A stretch of 64,000 nt of DNA from Humibacillus xanthopallidus. Its GTDB lineage: Bacteria; Actinomycetota; Actinomycetes; Actinomycetales; Dermatophilaceae. The stretch spans positions 992,001 to 1,056,000 of the forward strand of contig NZ_VFPM01000001.1 in the NCBI RefSeq assembly GCF_006716675.1. Reading direction: 5' to 3'. Positions 16,353 through 24,530 of this stretch are shown here, piece by piece. How positions within the stretch are numbered: position 1 is the first letter of the stretch; every line of letters starts with the position of its first letter. The notes under the pieces are model-generated. The model was not told where the DNA came from and made no database searches. It saw nothing but the letters and a program-made list of their open reading frames with translations. The position numbers were made by a program, and so were the translations under genes.

Positions 16353-17321
16353 ATGCTGTCGACAGGGCCCGACCAGCCGCGTCTCGACGGGCAGGTGGTC
16401 GTCGTGACCGGGGGCAGCACGGGGCTCGGCTACTTCACCTCCGAGCAGCTCGCGCGGCTCGGGGCGGCCGTCGTCATCGCGGCGCGCGACGCCGATCGGG
16501 CGGAGCGGGCCAGCCGCAGCATCGAGCGGCACGTCCCGGGGGCGCACGTGCAGCACGTTCCCCTCGACCTCGGCCGCCTCGACTCGGTGCACGCCGCCGG
16601 GGAGCAGCTCGCTGCCCTGCCGCGCATCGACGCCCTCGTCGCGAACGCCGCGGTCGTCGCGCTTCCCGACTGGTCGAAGCCCAGGGCAGAGCGCGGTCAC
16701 CGACCGCTCACGACTGCCGACGGTCTCGAGCTGCACTGGGGCACGAACCATCTCGGCCACTTCGCGCTCGTCGCACACCTGCTCCCCGCCCTGCTCGCCT
16801 CCGGGGGGCGGGTCGTGCACGTCGGGAGCGTCATCCACTCCCGGGTGCGCCAGCCGGCCGACTCCCTTCCCCTGCCGGAGGAGCCGCAGTCAGACCTCGC
16901 GAAGTACGCCCGGTCCAAGCTGGCGGTCATGACGTTCGGCTTCGAGCTGGCGCGCCGCCTCGAGGCACACCGCGGTGAGACTGCCGGCGCCGCGAGCTCC
17001 GTCGTCGCCCACCCCGGCACCGCCGTCGATGCCCTGTCGCCAACCCGCGCGATCGCCGTGAACCAGCCGGACGTCAACCCCGTCACGCGCACGCTCGTGC
17101 GCTCCTTCGCGCACGGAAAGCACCGCGGCGCAATGCCGCTCGTCACCGCTGCAGCATCACCGGAGGCTCGGAACGGCGACTACTGGGGACCCTCTGGCTG
17201 GAAGCAGCTGCGCGGGGAGCCGACCCGTCTCGCCCCGCACGCCAGCGCGCTCGACCCGCAGGTCGCCGGCCGGCTCGTCGCGCGGTCAGAGGAGCTGGCG
17301 GGCGTGCGCCTGCCACTCTGA
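16353..17321 (+). CDS. Short-chain dehydrogenase/reductase
   Basis: A 322-residue SDR enzyme of the retinol-dehydrogenase-like subgroup. The Rossmann motif TGGSTGLG is at about residues 20-27, an NAA-type segment (ALVANAAVV) near 95, and the catalytic pair YARSK near 187-191. These enzymes oxidise or reduce alcohols and carbonyls with NAD(P). The substrate is not predictable. ATG 16353 has a strong GAGGAGGA ribosome-binding site. Its position behind soxR suggests redox control (inference). The 93-bp gap contains an octamer copy in a 17-nt context that also occurs at 14811-14827. Confidence 0.85.
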   Translation: MLSTGPDQPRLDGQVVVVTGGSTGLGYFTSEQLARLGAAVVIAARDADRAERASRSIERHVPGAHVQHVPLDLGRLDSVHAAGEQLAALPRIDALVANAAVVALPDWSKPRAERGHRPLTTADGLELHWGTNHLGHFALVAHLLPALLASGGRVVHVGSVIHSRVRQPADSLPLPEEPQSDLAKYARSKLAVMTFGFELARRLEAHRGETAGAASSVVAHPGTAVDALSPTRAIAVNQPDVNPVTRTLVRSFAHGKHRGAMPLVTAAASPEARNGDYWGPSGWKQLRGEPTRLAPHASALDPQVAGRLVARSEELAGVRLPL

Positions 17322-17350
17322 CCGCGCGCCGCGGCTGGCCGCCCTCCGGG

Positions 17351-19522
17351 TCAGGGCGCGCGGCCCTCCGGGTCGGCGGGCACCGCAGCGTCAGGGGCGG
17401 GCGCTCCCGCGCCACCGGTCGGGCCCGGTGCCCCACCACCGACCCCGGCCATCTCCGGTATGCCGTCCGGCTCGCTTCCAGCACCGTCACCGCGCCCCGA
17501 CGGGGTGCTTCCCGGAGCGGCACCCTGGGCACCGAACTCCTCGTCGAGGTCAGCTGCAGCACCGGCGAACTGGGCGGCATACAGCGTCGCGTAAGCGCCT
17601 CCGCGAGCGAGCAGCTCGGCGTGCGAACCCTGCTCGACGATGCGGCCCTCCTCCATGACGAGGATGAGGTCGGCGTCGCGGATGGTCGACAGGCGGTGGG
17701 CGATGACGAAGCTCGTCCGGTCGGACCGGAGCGCGGCCATGGCGTGCTGCACGAGCAGCTCGGTGCGGGTGTCGACCGAGCTCGTCGCCTCGTCGAGGAT
17801 GAGCAGCGCCGGGTCGGAGAGGAACGCACGCGCGATGGTGATGAGCTGCTTCTCACCGGCCGAGATGTTGGACGCCTCGTCGTCGAGCACGGTGTCGTAG
17901 CCGTCCGGCAGGGAGTGCACGAACCGGTCGACGTAGGTGGCCCGCGCGGCCTCGAGCACCTCGGCGTCGGTCGCGCCCGGGCGACCGTAGGCGATGTTGT
18001 CGCGGATCGTCCCACCGAAGAGCCACGTGTCCTGGAGCACCATGCCGATGCGCGCGCGGAGGTCGTGCCGCGTCATGTCACGGATGTCGACGCCGTCGAG
18101 CGTGATGCGACCCGAGCTCAGCTCGTAGAACCGCATGATGAGGTTGACGAGCGTCGTCTTGCCCGCACCGGTCGGCCCGACGATGGCCACGGTCTGACCC
18201 GGGCTGACCGAGAGGTCGAGGTGCTCGATGAGCGGCTTCTCGGGCGTGTAGGAGAAGGACACGTCCTCGAAGGCGACGGCCCCGTGCGGGTCCTCGATCG
18301 TCTCCGGCTGGGGCACGTCGGCCTCCTGCTCCGGGGCGTCGAGCACCTCGAAGACCCGCTCTGCCGAGGCCACGCCGGACTGCAGCACGTTCGCCATGGA
18401 GGCGACCTGGGTCAGCGGCTGGGTGAACTGGCGGGAGTACTGGATGAAGGCCTGCACGTCGCCGAGGCTCATCGTGCCGCTCGCGACCCGGAGGCCGCCG
18501 ACCACGGCGATGGCGACGTAGTTGAGGTTCCCGACGAACATCATGACCGGCATGATGAGGCCGCTGATGAACTGCGCCCCGAACGATGCTGCGTAGAGCT
18601 CGTCGTTCTTGACCTTGAAGTCGTCGGCGGTCTCCTGCTGGCGGCCGTAGACCTTGACGAGGCCGTGACCGGTGAAGGTCTCCTCGACGATGCCGTTGAG
18701 CTCGCCGGTGTTGCGCCACTGCTGGACGAAGAGCTTCTGCGAGCGCTTCGCGATCACGGTGGTCACGACGATCGAGATCGGGATGCTGACGAGGGCGATG
18801 AGCGCGAGGGACCACGAGATCCAGAACATGATGCCGAGCACCGCGATGACGGTGAGCAGCGAGTTGAGCAGCTGCGAGAGCGTCTGCTGCAGCGACTGCC
18901 CGACGTTGTCGATGTCGTTGGTGACCCGGCTGAGGATCTCGCCGCGCGGCTGGTTGTCGAAGTAGGGCAGTGGCAGCCGGTTGAGCTTGGCCTCGACCTC
19001 CTGGCGAAGGTCGTACATCGTCTGCTGGAGCACGCCCTGCAGGATCCAGCCCTGGACCCACATGAGGAACGACGCGGCGACGAACAGCCCCATGACGAGC
19101 AGCAGGACGTTCGCGAGCGCGCTGAAGTCGATGCCCTGCCCCGGCACGAAGTTCACGTTGCTCAGCAGGTCGGCGAGCTGGTCCTCGCCCTTGGCCCGCA
19201 GGCCTTCGATGACCTGCTCCTTGCTGGCGCCGGCAGGCATCTGCGCACCGACGACCCCGGCGAAGATGAGGTCGGTGGCACGGCCGAGGATCTTGGGGCC
19301 GATCGAGCTGAGCGCGACGCTGACGACCGCGAAGACGAGAACGACGACGACCTTGACGCGGTGCGGCCGCAGCCGCCCGAGGAGGCGCTTGGCCGACGGC
19401 CCGAAGTCGAGCGACTTCTCGGTCGGCTGCCCCATCATCATGTGCGGCGGGCCGCCCCGCCGGGCCGGGCCGCGACGTGCCTCGGCGGCCTTCTCCTCGG
19501 CTGTCTTGACTCCCTCGGACAT
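17351..19522 (-). CDS. ABC exporter half-transporter, consensus-site subunit
   Basis: A 723-residue half-transporter: a cytoplasmic Arg/Gly-rich N-terminus (1-45), six membrane helices (about 50-385), a nucleotide-binding domain (about 400-640) and a Gly/Pro/Ala tail of about 80 residues. Walker A is GPTGAGKTT, and Walker B LILDEATSSVD keeps the catalytic glutamate. The signature is NISAGEKQ instead of LSGGQ. Its start overlaps the stop of the partner gene, so both are made together as a heterodimer. Relatives of this two-gene type export drugs or lipids. The cargo is unknown. Confidence 0.88.
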   Translation of the reverse strand: MSEGVKTAEEKAAEARRGPARRGGPPHMMMGQPTEKSLDFGPSAKRLLGRLRPHRVKVVVVLVFAVVSVALSSIGPKILGRATDLIFAGVVGAQMPAGASKEQVIEGLRAKGEDQLADLLSNVNFVPGQGIDFSALANVLLLVMGLFVAASFLMWVQGWILQGVLQQTMYDLRQEVEAKLNRLPLPYFDNQPRGEILSRVTNDIDNVGQSLQQTLSQLLNSLLTVIAVLGIMFWISWSLALIALVSIPISIVVTTVIAKRSQKLFVQQWRNTGELNGIVEETFTGHGLVKVYGRQQETADDFKVKNDELYAASFGAQFISGLIMPVMMFVGNLNYVAIAVVGGLRVASGTMSLGDVQAFIQYSRQFTQPLTQVASMANVLQSGVASAERVFEVLDAPEQEADVPQPETIEDPHGAVAFEDVSFSYTPEKPLIEHLDLSVSPGQTVAIVGPTGAGKTTLVNLIMRFYELSSGRITLDGVDIRDMTRHDLRARIGMVLQDTWLFGGTIRDNIAYGRPGATDAEVLEAARATYVDRFVHSLPDGYDTVLDDEASNISAGEKQLITIARAFLSDPALLILDEATSSVDTRTELLVQHAMAALRSDRTSFVIAHRLSTIRDADLILVMEEGRIVEQGSHAELLARGGAYATLYAAQFAGAAADLDEEFGAQGAAPGSTPSGRGDGAGSEPDGIPEMAGVGGGAPGPTGGAGAPAPDAAVPADPEGRAP

Positions 19523-21252
19523 CAGGCCGCCACCTCCGCGCTGCGCTGCGACTCGACGATCTCCTGGTAGGTCTCACAGGTGTCGAGCAGCTCTTCGTGA
19601 GTGCCCTGGCCGACGATGCGGCCGTCCTCGAGCACGATGACGTGGTCGGCGTCGACGATCGTCGAGACTCGCTGGGCGACGATGACGACGGTGCTGTTGG
19701 CCGTGGCCGGGCGCAGGGCCCGGCGCAGCCGCGCGTCGGTCGAGAGGTCGAGCGCCGAGAAGGAGTCGTCGAAGAGGTAGATGTCGGGCCGTTTGACGAT
19801 GGCCCGCGCGATGGCGAGCCGCTGGCGCTGACCACCGGACACGTTGGTGCCGCCTTGGGCGATCGGGGCGTCGAGGCCGCCCATCGCCTGGACGAACTCC
19901 TCTGCCTGGGCGATGCGCAGGGCGTCCCAGAGCTCGGCGTCGGTCGCCTCCGCGTCGCCGTAGCGCAGGTTGCTGGCGACGGTCCCGCTGAAGAGGTAGG
20001 GCTTCTGTGGCACGAGTCCGATCCGGCTCCACAGGTCGTCGAGCGCGACGTCGCGCACGTCGACCCCGCCGACGGAGACGACCCCGGTCGAGGCGTCGAA
20101 GAGCCGGGGCACGAGGCCGAGCAACGTCGTCTTGCCGGCGCCGGTCGAGCCGATGATCGCGGTCATGCGGCCCGGCGCGGCCTCGAAGGTCACGTCGTGG
20201 AGCACCGCGGCCTCGGCGCCGGGGTAGTGGAAGTCGACCGCCGTGAAGGCCAGACCGGCCGCGCCGACGGGCAACCGCACGGGGCGCGGCGTCTCGACGA
20301 CGGTGGTCTCGGTGTCGAGGACCTCCTCGAGACGCCCGGCCGAGACCGTCGCACGGGGGATCATCGTCGCCATGAAGGTCGCCATCATGACGGCCATGAG
20401 GATCTGCACGAGGTAGGACAGGAAGGCCGTCAGCTCGCCGATCTGCATGTCACCCGTGGCGATGCGGTGGGCGCCGAACCACATGACGGCGACCGTCGAC
20501 AGGTTGAAGATGAGCATGACGATCGGGAAGACGAGGGCCATGAGCCGCCCGACCCGCAGGCCGGCATTCGTCAGCTGGCCGTTGGCCTCGGCGAAGCGCG
20601 CCTCCTCGTGCTCCTCGCGCACGAAGGCGCGCACGACGCGGATGCCGGTGATCTGCTCGCGCATCACCCGGTTGACCCCGTCGAGCGAGGTCTGCATGCG
20701 GCCGAACCAGGGCACCATCCGCGAGATGACGAGCCCGACGCAGAGGCCGAGCAGCGGCACGGCGACCGCGACGAGCCACGACAGCCCGACGTCCTCGCGC
20801 AGCGCCATGATGATGCCGCCGACCATCATGATCGGCGTCGTGACGAGCAGGGTGAAGGCCATGAACGTCACCATCTGCACCTGCGTGACGTCGTTCGTGT
20901 TGCGCGAGATGAGGGTCGGCGCGCCGAAGCGGGTGACCTCCTGCGCCGAGAAGCCGACGACCGTGCCGAAGACGTTGCCGCGGATGTCACGGCCCATCGC
21001 CATGGCCACCTTGGCCGCGAAGTAGGTCGCGACGACGGCCGCTGAGATCTGGACGAGGCTGACGGCGAGCATGATCGCGCCGTGGCTGATGATGAAGGCG
21101 GTGTCGCCCTTGGCGACGCCCTCGTCGATTATCTGCCCGTTGAGGCTGGGGAGGTAGAGCGAGGCCATCGTGCTGATGAACTGCGCCAGCACGATGAACA
21201 CGATCTGGCCCTGGTAGGGACGCAGATGGGTGCGCAGCAGCCGCATCAGCAT
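19522..21252 (-). CDS. ABC exporter half-transporter, degenerate-site subunit
   Basis: A 576-residue half-transporter with six membrane helices (about 15-300) and one nucleotide-binding domain. Walker A is GSTGAGKTT and the signature NVSGGQRQ is intact, but Walker B reads YLFDDSFSALD, with aspartate at the catalytic glutamate position. The partner has the opposite defect, so the pair should form one working and one degenerate ATP site, as known for TmrAB- and BmrCD-like exporters. ATG 21252 or ATG 21246 could be the start. A TetR gene lies directly upstream, and its likely operator overlaps this promoter. Confidence 0.88.
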   Translation of the reverse strand: MLMRLLRTHLRPYQGQIVFIVLAQFISTMASLYLPSLNGQIIDEGVAKGDTAFIISHGAIMLAVSLVQISAAVVATYFAAKVAMAMGRDIRGNVFGTVVGFSAQEVTRFGAPTLISRNTNDVTQVQMVTFMAFTLLVTTPIMMVGGIIMALREDVGLSWLVAVAVPLLGLCVGLVISRMVPWFGRMQTSLDGVNRVMREQITGIRVVRAFVREEHEEARFAEANGQLTNAGLRVGRLMALVFPIVMLIFNLSTVAVMWFGAHRIATGDMQIGELTAFLSYLVQILMAVMMATFMATMIPRATVSAGRLEEVLDTETTVVETPRPVRLPVGAAGLAFTAVDFHYPGAEAAVLHDVTFEAAPGRMTAIIGSTGAGKTTLLGLVPRLFDASTGVVSVGGVDVRDVALDDLWSRIGLVPQKPYLFSGTVASNLRYGDAEATDAELWDALRIAQAEEFVQAMGGLDAPIAQGGTNVSGGQRQRLAIARAIVKRPDIYLFDDSFSALDLSTDARLRRALRPATANSTVVIVAQRVSTIVDADHVIVLEDGRIVGQGTHEELLDTCETYQEIVESQRSAEVAA

Positions 21253-21283
21253 GAGGGCGCCTTTCGTCGGTTGAACGGGAACG

Positions 21284-21314
21284 AGGCTAGGGACTCACGT
21301 GGGGTGAGGGTCAA
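21284..21314 (-). promoter_or_regulatory. Promoter and probable TetR operator of the ABC exporter
   Basis: On the minus strand TTGACC (21314-21309) and TAGCCT (21289-21284) are separated by 19 nt. Between them lies CTCACCCCACGTGAG, an inverted repeat whose CTCAC/GTGAG arms match the half-sites of the perfect operator at 22139-22156. A repressor bound here would cover the promoter. The spacer is slightly long. Confidence 0.5.
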
Positions 21315-21337
21315 CAGGTTTGTCGCTCGCGGGCTCG

Positions 21338-22135
21338 TCATGACGACCCCCGGTCGCGGGCGTATGCCGTCCGGTCGGGAAGCGGCTCGGCGAGCCGTGC
21401 GGGGTCGCCGCCGAGCTGCTCGTAGAGCTCGGCGATGCCGAGCCCGGACCCCGACGGGCAGGGACGGCAGGCGAGCCCGAAGAGCACGGTGTCGACGATC
21501 TCCTCGGGGGTCAGCACCTGCCCGTCGGCGATCCCGGGGTGGCTGCCGGAGAAGGTGAGCAGGCGCAGTCGGTGCACGAGGTCGGCGGCCGGGACGACGA
21601 GCTGGTCCTCGTCGTGCACGAGCAGCGCGTGGATCGCGTCGAGCAGCGGTTGGTGGGCGGCGGCGTGGTCGTCGTCCTCGCCCGACACGCCGCGCAGGTG
21701 GCGACCGGCCTCGTAGCAGGCGAGGTGGGGTCCGCGGTTGGGTGGTTCGGTGAGCCCGAGGGCGGTCATCAGGCCGAAGACCTCGGTGAAGCGCGCCTGC
21801 ATGATCCGGGTGAAGTCGACGAGCCGCTCGCGCAGCGTGCCCTCGGGGTCGATCGCGGCGATCCGCCGGCGCACGGGCGCCGGACAGAAGGCCGCCTGCA
21901 CGGCCTCGCGCTCGAGGGCCTCCTTCGTCGCGAAGACCCGGAAGATCGTGCCCTCCGCGACGCCGGCCTCCTGCGCGATCTCGCTCGTCGTCGGCTTGCG
22001 CCCCTCGCGGTGGGCGAGCTCGACGAAGACGTCGACGAGCGCGTCGCGCCGGTCGTCACGGCTCATCGGGGCCGCCCGGCCGGAGCGCTCGCGGCGTTCC
22101 ACGGGGTCAGTTCGCGTCGGCACGTCTCCCATCAT
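21338..22135 (-). CDS. TetR-family transcriptional regulator
   Basis: A 265-residue regulator with an N-terminal TetR helix-turn-helix: TTSEIAQEAGVAEGTIFRVF, about residues 49-68, preceded by a helix starting SRDDRRDALVDVF. The C-terminal ligand-binding part (about 85-265) is not assignable. ATG 22135 (or 22132) was taken as start; the upstream GTG at 22153 lies inside the operator and is less likely. The gene is followed after 85 bp by the two ABC exporter genes on the same strand. Shared half-sites at 22139-22156 and 21294-21308 suggest it represses itself and the exporter, the classic arrangement for drug-responsive TetR regulators. Confidence 0.85.
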   Translation of the reverse strand: MMGDVPTRTDPVERRERSGRAAPMSRDDRRDALVDVFVELAHREGRKPTTSEIAQEAGVAEGTIFRVFATKEALEREAVQAAFCPAPVRRRIAAIDPEGTLRERLVDFTRIMQARFTEVFGLMTALGLTEPPNRGPHLACYEAGRHLRGVSGEDDDHAAAHQPLLDAIHALLVHDEDQLVVPAADLVHRLRLLTFSGSHPGIADGQVLTPEEIVDTVLFGLACRPCPSGSGLGIAELYEQLGGDPARLAEPLPDRTAYARDRGSS

Positions 22136-22138
22136 GAA

Positions 22139-22156
22139 TGAGTGAGTGCTCACTCA
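22139..22156. promoter_or_regulatory. TetR operator
   Basis: Perfect inverted repeat TGAGTGAGTGCTCACTCA: 8-bp arms and a 2-bp centre. It ends 4 bp before ATG 22135 of the TetR gene, a typical autoregulatory position. The rest of the 146-bp gap holds a looser CGAGGTGA / TCACCTCG pair at 22199-22206 and 22233-22240 that could end the methyltransferase transcript. Confidence 0.75.
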
Positions 22157-22281
22157 CAACCACTTTGTCGACCCAGCCTTCCTCACCCCCTCACGATTCG
22201 AGGTGAACCTGACTCCGATGCCCCTTCCGCCATCACCTCGAGTCGGGGGAGGGTCGGAGGGGGCTGGGGGGTTGCGGCGGA

Positions 22282-23811
22282 CTAGTGGAGCAGGCCGTCG
22301 GCGACGAGGTCGCGCACCTGTGGCACGAGCTCGGCGCGCACCGCCTCCGCGTCGAGCTCGAGCAGCGCCGCGATCGCGTCGAGGGCCGCGCGCGCCGTGA
22401 GCGTGCCGTCGGCGACGCCGAGGTATGCCGCGAGGACGGTCCCAGCGCGCACCACCCGCCGCAGCCCTCCGCCCTGACGCACGAGGATGACGCTCGGGTC
22501 GTCGGCGCCTGGCCTGCCGTGCCGCTCCTCGGTGACGTCGGGGGCGCACGACCAGGCGACGCCCAGCACCTCGTCGTCGGAGTGCTCGGCGAGCCAGGTG
22601 CGCGCACGCAGCCCGGCATCGACCGCTGGACCCATCGGCGCTGCCACGGCTCCGGGCGCCTCGTCGAGCGAGCGCCACGTCGGGCGGTCGGTCTCGGGTC
22701 GCTGCAGGATGACGACGCCGAAGCCGACCGCCTCGACGTCGCGCGAGGCGAAGTCGGCCAGCCACGCGGCATACATCCTCGAGTGCTCGGGGCTCCCGGG
22801 GAGCGAGCCACCGTCACGCGTCCACAGCTCGGCGTACTCGGCCGGGTCCTGCGACTCGCGCTGCACGACCCACGCGTCGAGGGCGATGCCGTCGCGGGCC
22901 TGCTCGTCGAGCCACTCCGACCAGACGTCGCGCCACGTGCGACCGGCCGGCACCTCCCAGTTGCCGAGGAACTGGGCGACGCCTCCGGGCTCGAGCACGC
23001 TGCCGACCTGGCGCACGAGGGCGCGCACGATCGCATCGCCCGCGCGGCCGCCGTCGCGGTACTCGTAGAGCGGCACGTCATCGGTGCGCGGGGTGATGAC
23101 GAAGGGCGGGTTGCTCACGACGAGCGAAAACGACTCTCCCGCAACGGGTTCGAGCAGGTCACCCAGCCGGAGGTCGAGGTCGGCACCGGCGAGGGCAGCG
23201 GTGAAGGCGGCATACGCGAGGGCACGCTCGGAGATGTCGGTGGCGACGATGCTGTCGCAGTGCGACGACAGGTGCAGCGCCTGCACCCCGCACCCGGTGC
23301 CGAGGTCGAGCGCCCGCCGGACGGGCCGCCGGACCGTCCACGAGGCGAGGGTCATCGACGCCCCGCCGATGCCGAGCACGTGGTCGGGAGGGAGCGCCTG
23401 GCCCGTGGAGGCCTCGGAGAGGTCGGAGGCGACCCACCACTCGTGCGCGTCGTCGGCATACGGCCGCAGGTCGCACGTGGCGCCGACCCAGCCGTCGGCG
23501 CTCGCGTCGCCCACCGTCACGAGACCGAGCGCGCGCGCCCCGTCCAGGCCGAGGGTGGGCAGCGCCGACGCGAGCGCTGCGGCCGGCACCGGCCGCCCGA
23601 GGGTGAAGAGGCGGATGAGCACACCGCAGGCATCCGTGGCCTCCTCGGTCGCGAGAAGCGCCGGCAGGGCCTGCTCGCGGTGCAGGGCGGCCGAGGCCAC
23701 CGGGCCGAGCCGCTCGGCGACCCCGTCGAGGGTGAAGCCGGCGGCGGTCAGGTCCGCGCGCAGCAGCGTCACGAACCTCGCGTCGACGACCGGCGTCGTG
23801 CGTGAGCTCAC
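22282..23811 (-). CDS. Class I SAM-dependent methyltransferase (DUF7059-like, N6-adenine/glutamine type)
   Basis: A 509-residue protein. An N-terminal helical domain (1-130) precedes a Rossmann methyltransferase core with the SAM-binding DLGTGCG (168-174) and the catalytic SNPPF (233-237), the signature of enzymes that methylate exocyclic amino groups of bases or glutamine. A further C-terminal domain (about 400-509) is specific to this actinobacterial group. The target is unknown. No restriction enzyme gene is adjacent, so this is unlikely to be a simple restriction-modification partner. It is transcribed away from the STAS gene and ends before the TetR gene. Confidence 0.8.
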   Translation of the reverse strand: MSSRTTPVVDARFVTLLRADLTAAGFTLDGVAERLGPVASAALHREQALPALLATEEATDACGVLIRLFTLGRPVPAAALASALPTLGLDGARALGLVTVGDASADGWVGATCDLRPYADDAHEWWVASDLSEASTGQALPPDHVLGIGGASMTLASWTVRRPVRRALDLGTGCGVQALHLSSHCDSIVATDISERALAYAAFTAALAGADLDLRLGDLLEPVAGESFSLVVSNPPFVITPRTDDVPLYEYRDGGRAGDAIVRALVRQVGSVLEPGGVAQFLGNWEVPAGRTWRDVWSEWLDEQARDGIALDAWVVQRESQDPAEYAELWTRDGGSLPGSPEHSRMYAAWLADFASRDVEAVGFGVVILQRPETDRPTWRSLDEAPGAVAAPMGPAVDAGLRARTWLAEHSDDEVLGVAWSCAPDVTEERHGRPGADDPSVILVRQGGGLRRVVRAGTVLAAYLGVADGTLTARAALDAIAALLELDAEAVRAELVPQVRDLVADGLLH

Positions 23812-23869
23812 GGCGTCAGGTCCGTCCGGGCGGGAGGAGCGGGCGCACCGGGCGCGGGCCGGACGGCGC

Positions 23870-24229
23870 TCAGGACGTCTCGGCCGGCGTCACACCGGCG
23901 GCGAGGGCGCCCGCGACGTCGGAGTGGATCTCGAAGACCTTGTCGAGACCGGTGATCGCGAAGACCTTGAGCACGCGGTCGTCGGTGCCGACGAGGCGCA
24001 TCGAGCCACCTCGGGTGCGGGCGAGCTTGAGCCGCCCCACGAGCACGCCGAGGCCGGTCGAGTCGAGGAAGCTGACGTCGGTGAGGTCGACGACGAGGTC
24101 GGTGCGCCCCGCCTGGATCTGCTCGTCGAGCTTCTCGCGGACCAGCGGCGCCGTGTAGACGTCGATCTCACCACCGAGATGGACCACGGTGCGATCGCCG
24201 TGGTCGGCTCGGCTGATCGAGAGATCCAC
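23870..24229 (-). CDS. STAS-domain anti-sigma factor antagonist
   Basis: A 119-residue single STAS domain, the usual size for SpoIIAA/RsbV-like antagonists. The phosphorylatable serine is in [11 protein letters not shown] (Ser57). In the known partner-switching scheme the unphosphorylated protein captures an anti-sigma kinase and frees a stress sigma factor, while phosphorylation inactivates it. No kinase or sigma gene lies in the window, so the partners must be elsewhere. GTG 24229 has a GAAGGGA-type ribosome-binding site. The divergent intergenic region contains GGGTA-type hexamers on both strands that resemble stress-sigma -10 elements. Confidence 0.9.
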   Translation of the reverse strand: MDLSISRADHGDRTVVHLGGEIDVYTAPLVREKLDEQIQAGRTDLVVDLTDVSFLDSTGLGVLVGRLKLARTRGGSMRLVGTDDRVLKVFAITGLDKVFEIHSDVAGALAAGVTPAETS

Positions 24230-24472
24230 CTGTCGTCCCTTCGTTTGCCACGTGTCTGCTGGTTGTGCCTGCAGAGCCGGCCTGCTCGGAGCGAGCGCAG
24301 GGGGCCCTGGAGGGCCGTCCTTGACCGGAACCGCGGGGTAACATGCCCCGCTCGACGGTTACCGTACCCCGACGGCATACGGTTGCTCCACATGGACTGC
24401 TCGGCCCGCTCCACCCGCGCCCCGGCCATCACGCCGGCGGCCGTGATGGGTGTTGCGCAGGGGGCAGGAGAC
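24230..24472. promoter_or_regulatory. Divergent promoter region between the STAS and helicase genes
   Basis: The gap contains TTGACC at 24321-24326, GGGTAAC at 24336-24342 on the plus strand and GGGTAC (complement of 24364-24369) on the minus strand, within a loose dyad (GGTAAC ... GTTACC). GGGTA(A/C) hexamers resemble -10 elements used by SigB/SigF-like factors in actinobacteria. An octamer copy is at 24373-24380. Promoter function is inferred. Confidence 0.35.
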
Positions 24473-24530
24473 ATGCACGGGGACACGCACAGAGACACGC
24501 ACAGAGACATGCACCGAGACATGCACCGAG
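24471..24530 (+). repeat. 12-bp minisatellite, five units, coding for (M/T)-H-(R/G)-D
   Basis: Five 12-bp units of the form ACRYGCACVGRG start at 24471, 24483, 24495, 24507 and 24519. In the helicase frame they read MHGD-THRD-THRD-MHRD-MHRG. Three of the five units supply an in-frame ATG, so the repeat also creates alternative start codons. Confidence 0.85.

Noticed and set aside
23084..24391. Long open frame that would extend the helicase by over 400 residues
   Set aside because: It runs antisense through the methyltransferase and STAS genes, a common effect of high-GC codon use.
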